A DNA stretch of 17,325 nt from JADFOB01 sp964651325 (GTDB lineage: Bacteria > Planctomycetota > Phycisphaerae > UBA1845). The stretch lies in assembly GCA_964651325.1 (NCBI GenBank), contig CAZYXP010000062.1, positions 1 to 17,325 of the forward strand, given 5' to 3'. Shown here piece after piece: positions 15,113 to 17,325 of the stretch. Every line of letters begins with the position of its first letter. Within the stretch, counting starts at the first letter, position 1. The notes beneath the pieces were generated by a model that saw only the letters and a program-made list of their open reading frames with translations, was not told where the DNA came from and made no database searches. The position numbers and the translations under genes were made by a program.

Positions 15113-16941
15113 GCACGGACAAAATCGACCGGTACAATCTGATCAAGCCGATCGGCCGCGGATCCCAGGGCATCGTCTTCCACGCCATCGACGACCGCAC
15201 TGACAACCCGGTGGCCGTCAAAGTCCTTCGCGACGGCCTGTTCGCCACCGATGAAGCCCGCAAGCGTCTGAAACGCGAATTCGAAACCGGAAAATCGTTC
15301 ACCCATCCCAACCTGGTGCCGATTCTCGATCTTGGCGTTAGCCACGGCGTGGATTTCCTCGTCATGCCGCTGGTCGAAGGCGAGCCGCTGGACGCCTGGC
15401 ATTTTCTCGATCAGCCCATCACCGCCGATGGCATCGACTCTCGCCGGCGGCTCTCGCTGTTTCTTCAGATTGTCGATGCCGTGGCCGAGCTGCATCGCCG
15501 CAAGATCATCCATCGCGATCTCAAACCGGAACACATTCTCATCGACGACGACGGTCAGCCGCACATCCTCGATTTCGGCCTGGTTTCCGACCCCAATCAG
15601 GACGGCTGCACCTCCGCGGACATGTTCCTGGGCACCCGGCTTTTCGCCGCCCCGGAGCAGCTCGCCTGCAAACCCATCGGCCCGCAAGCCGACGTCTTCG
15701 CCCTGGGGTTGATTCTGCATCTACTGCTTACGGATATGAACCCCAGACAGCTCACCCGCCGCATGAGGCCGCGTGCGCTGGACAGCACGATGGACCGCAC
15801 GCTAGAAGCCATCTTGCTCAAGGCCTGCGCCGAATTGCCGGAGCAGCGCTATACCGACGCGGTGCAGCTCGCCGGGGAGATTCGGGCCTACCTCGCCGGA
15901 AAACCGACGCTTGCCAAACCCCGATCGCTCGCCAAGCGCGTGGTCAGCGGGGTTTGGCCTTACCGCAAATGGCTGGCCGGCGCCGCGGTGATCGCGATGG
16001 TCGCCACGGCCAGCGTCGTGCAGCACCGAAACACGCAGGACGCCATAGCCACGACCGAGCTGCGCACCACCATGATGGATCGGGAGAAGTCCCTGGTAGA
16101 TCAGGCGTTTGCTCCCTACACGCCGCTTTATCGCTCAACATGGTTTCAGCTTGATTTGCCGACGGTGTCCTCAAGCTGGTTCCTGGAGGAACACGCCGAT
16201 CTCGACGAGGCCGCGGCGTACATTGCCGGGCACCAGTTTACCATCAGCATCGAACCGAAGCGTTGGCTCTCTCTTGAGAATTCCGTCGGCTGCGGTGAGG
16301 CGAACTTGCTAGCCATCCGGTTCATCGAGCGCGCCAACGAACTGTTTGGTTCCAATCGCCTGCGCGCCATAAGGTATCTCGATGCCGCGCGGAGCATAGG
16401 CGTGGACTTGGCAACTGGGGTTAAAATGTTCGAAATTAGCATCGCGACGAGCATACGCGGCGCGCTGCTCGAAGCCGTCAGCGAGTTGATCCCCGACGCC
16501 GGGATCCCGGTGGAACTCGAGGAATGGATGCGCAAGTCGCCGCCCATACCGCGATTCGCACCCGCGATGAGATATGATGCCACAAGAGCGCTCCAACGTA
16601 TTCGGTGGGTTACCGTGGTGGAACGCGGCATTGCCAAGCTTGATCCGGACCGAGCAACCCAGCTATGGCCACGGTCAGCACCGGTCTTCAGCGACCTGCC
16701 GAGCCCGGAAAGCATGATCGATCTGAGCCTCCAGGTTTGCCAAGAAATGGCGCGGTGGGAGGACATACCGCCGGAGGAGATCGAGGCGCACAAGGCGCAG
16801 TGTCTGGAGTCGTGGAAACAACACCCTGGCTGGCAGTTCGAGCGGTGGATGGTACCGAGTTTCGCGAGGGTCTTGCCGCTTCAATGGGCCGCCATCGCGG
16901 CCCGCGAAGACCTCATGGCCATGCGGGCCGCAACGGATTGA
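15103..16941 (+). CDS. Transmembrane Ser/Thr protein kinase with unrecognised extracytoplasmic domain
   Basis: Hanks-type kinase, 612 residues. Kinase domain about 11-268: glycine loop IGRGSQGIVF, lysine K40 (VAVKV), catalytic loop HRDLKPEH (D139), D157FG, and AAPEQ near 182-186. The residue after KPE is His144 where nearly all active kinases have the metal-binding Asn (KPxN). A basic patch precedes one membrane helix, about WLAGAAVIAMVATASVV (290-306). The C-terminal 300 residues would lie outside the cytoplasm. They contain no domain I recognise; several stretches look helical, for example LLAIRFIERANELFGSNRL. The GTG at 15103 overlaps the sigma gene by 10 bp, with GGAG 6 nt upstream inside that gene. 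Inferred role: sense an envelope signal and phosphorylate or otherwise control the sigma factor. Kinase family is certain; activity is less so because of His144. Confidence 0.93.
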   Translation: MSLSTDKIDRYNLIKPIGRGSQGIVFHAIDDRTDNPVAVKVLRDGLFATDEARKRLKREFETGKSFTHPNLVPILDLGVSHGVDFLVMPLVEGEPLDAWHFLDQPITADGIDSRRRLSLFLQIVDAVAELHRRKIIHRDLKPEHILIDDDGQPHILDFGLVSDPNQDGCTSADMFLGTRLFAAPEQLACKPIGPQADVFALGLILHLLLTDMNPRQLTRRMRPRALDSTMDRTLEAILLKACAELPEQRYTDAVQLAGEIRAYLAGKPTLAKPRSLAKRVVSGVWPYRKWLAGAAVIAMVATASVVQHRNTQDAIATTELRTTMMDREKSLVDQAFAPYTPLYRSTWFQLDLPTVSSSWFLEEHADLDEAAAYIAGHQFTISIEPKRWLSLENSVGCGEANLLAIRFIERANELFGSNRLRAIRYLDAARSIGVDLATGVKMFEISIATSIRGALLEAVSELIPDAGIPVELEEWMRKSPPIPRFAPAMRYDATRALQRIRWVTVVERGIAKLDPDRATQLWPRSAPVFSDLPSPESMIDLSLQVCQEMARWEDIPPEEIEAHKAQCLESWKQHPGWQFERWMVPSFARVLPLQWAAIAAREDLMAMRAATD

Positions 16942-16956
16942 GTGCGAGTGGGGCAC

Positions 16957-17205
16957 GCGCCGGCAGGTCCGGCCCGCGCTCTCCTCGCTCTTGCGGAGCA
17001 TTACATCTCGCTGACCACCAAGAAGATCGACCGGCACAAACTGATCAGCCCAATCGGCCGTGGTTCCCAGGGAATCGTCTTCCACGCCATCGACGACCGC
17101 ACCGACAAACCGGTGGCCGCCAAGGTGCTTCGCGACGGCCTGTTCGCCACCGATGAAGCCCGCAAGCGCCGGAAAAGCGAAATTGAAACGGGAAAATCGT
17201 TCACC
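16957..17205 (+). pseudogene. Truncated second copy of the sigma-kinase junction
   Basis: This 249-bp block aligns without gaps to 15055-15303 at a constant offset of 1902 bp, with about 33 mismatches by hand count (about 87% identity). It encodes the last 18 sigma codons plus stop (RRQVRPALSSLLRSITSR) and, overlapping as in the original, kinase residues 2-67 (glycine loop IGRGSQGIVF kept). The kinase start GTG has become ATC at 17005, and VAVK has become VAAK. Homology ends abruptly at KSFT; the frame then continues open to the window edge with unrelated sequence (YLGMRPDRARGRL). It begins 15 bp after the intact kinase stop. It is most likely the relic of a tandem duplicate; a functional fusion is unlikely because the start codon and most of the kinase are missing. 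Confidence 0.85.
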
Positions 17206-17325
17206 TACCTTGGGATGCGCCCAGACCGTGCCCGGGGACGACTCGACCCCACCGCGGCAACGGGGAGGGAGTGGCCGATTCCCCCTGGCCTCCCCCTTAC
17301 CCTCTCGGGCGGTTGGGTGGCGGCG
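17206..17325. other. Unassigned sequence at the right edge
   Basis: Beyond the break in kinase homology, 120 bp show no recognisable gene. A G-rich block GGGGAGG (17262-17268) can pair with CCTCCCC (17289-17295) across a 20-nt loop containing GGCC at both ends. This could be a structured repeat or terminator-like element; the window ends too soon to judge. Confidence 0.35.

Noticed and set aside
16665..17156. Plus-strand frame running from the kinase 3' end into the duplicated remnant
   Set aside because: It is a different frame from the intact kinase. The duplicated block is explained by the sigma and kinase frames, which match the original copy codon for codon.
1..17325. Mobile element, prophage, CRISPR array, tRNA or rRNA
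   Set aside because: No transposase, integrase, phage gene, regular spaced repeat array or RNA gene sequence was recognised on either strand.

Overview
The window is one 17.3 kb piece of a bacterial chromosome, scaffolded across one run of 100 N (10270-10369). Three things together suggest a planctomycete or close relative: a secreted Cys-rich protein that pairs a dockerin-like EF-hand with an IPTL-CTERM-type tail, an ECF-type sigma factor whose gene overlaps that of a transmembrane Ser/Thr kinase, and a large M16 protease with a Sec signal. This is inference from gene content, not a taxonomic match. No rRNA, tRNA, CRISPR array, integrase or transposase was seen.

Left part (1-7223): a chemotaxis signalling locus. 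cheX (minus strand) is divergent from a tight plus-strand operon, cheR - cheA - tandem cheC - cheD - cheY. CheR would methylate receptors. CheA, which has two His-phosphotransfer domains, would phosphorylate CheY and CheB. CheX and the double-headed CheC are candidate CheY-P phosphatases. CheD would deamidate receptors and may be controlled by the CheC protein. No receptor and no separate cheW is present, so the input side must be encoded elsewhere.

Middle part (7224-12921): a signal-peptide-bearing two-lobe M16 zinc peptidase (minus strand, convergent with cheY) and a 770-residue exported protein with a C-terminal sorting/anchor signal (plus strand). The region between them holds the N-gap, an 18-bp sequence repeated exactly on both sides of the gap, a 23-bp-armed hairpin and further potential leader structures.

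Right part (12961-17325): cheB lies apart from the other che genes, on the minus strand. It is followed by a roughly 580-bp region with a perfect 16-bp palindrome and a weak promoter candidate. Then come an ECF-type sigma factor and a membrane Ser/Thr kinase that overlap by 10 bp. Just after the kinase stop is a decayed copy of the sigma-kinase junction (249 bp, ungapped, roughly 87% identical by hand count). It keeps the last 18 sigma codons and the first 67 kinase codons, lacks the kinase start codon and stops matching abruptly. This suggests the sigma-kinase module has been duplicated and lost in this lineage.

The most distinctive points are the tandem CheC with one intact ExxN motif per half, the CheX/CheC/CheD combination with a double-HPt CheA, the overlapping sigma-kinase module with its downstream remnant, a kinase catalytic loop reading HRDLKPEH, and the hairpin at the scaffold gap, where the gap itself may be artefactual.
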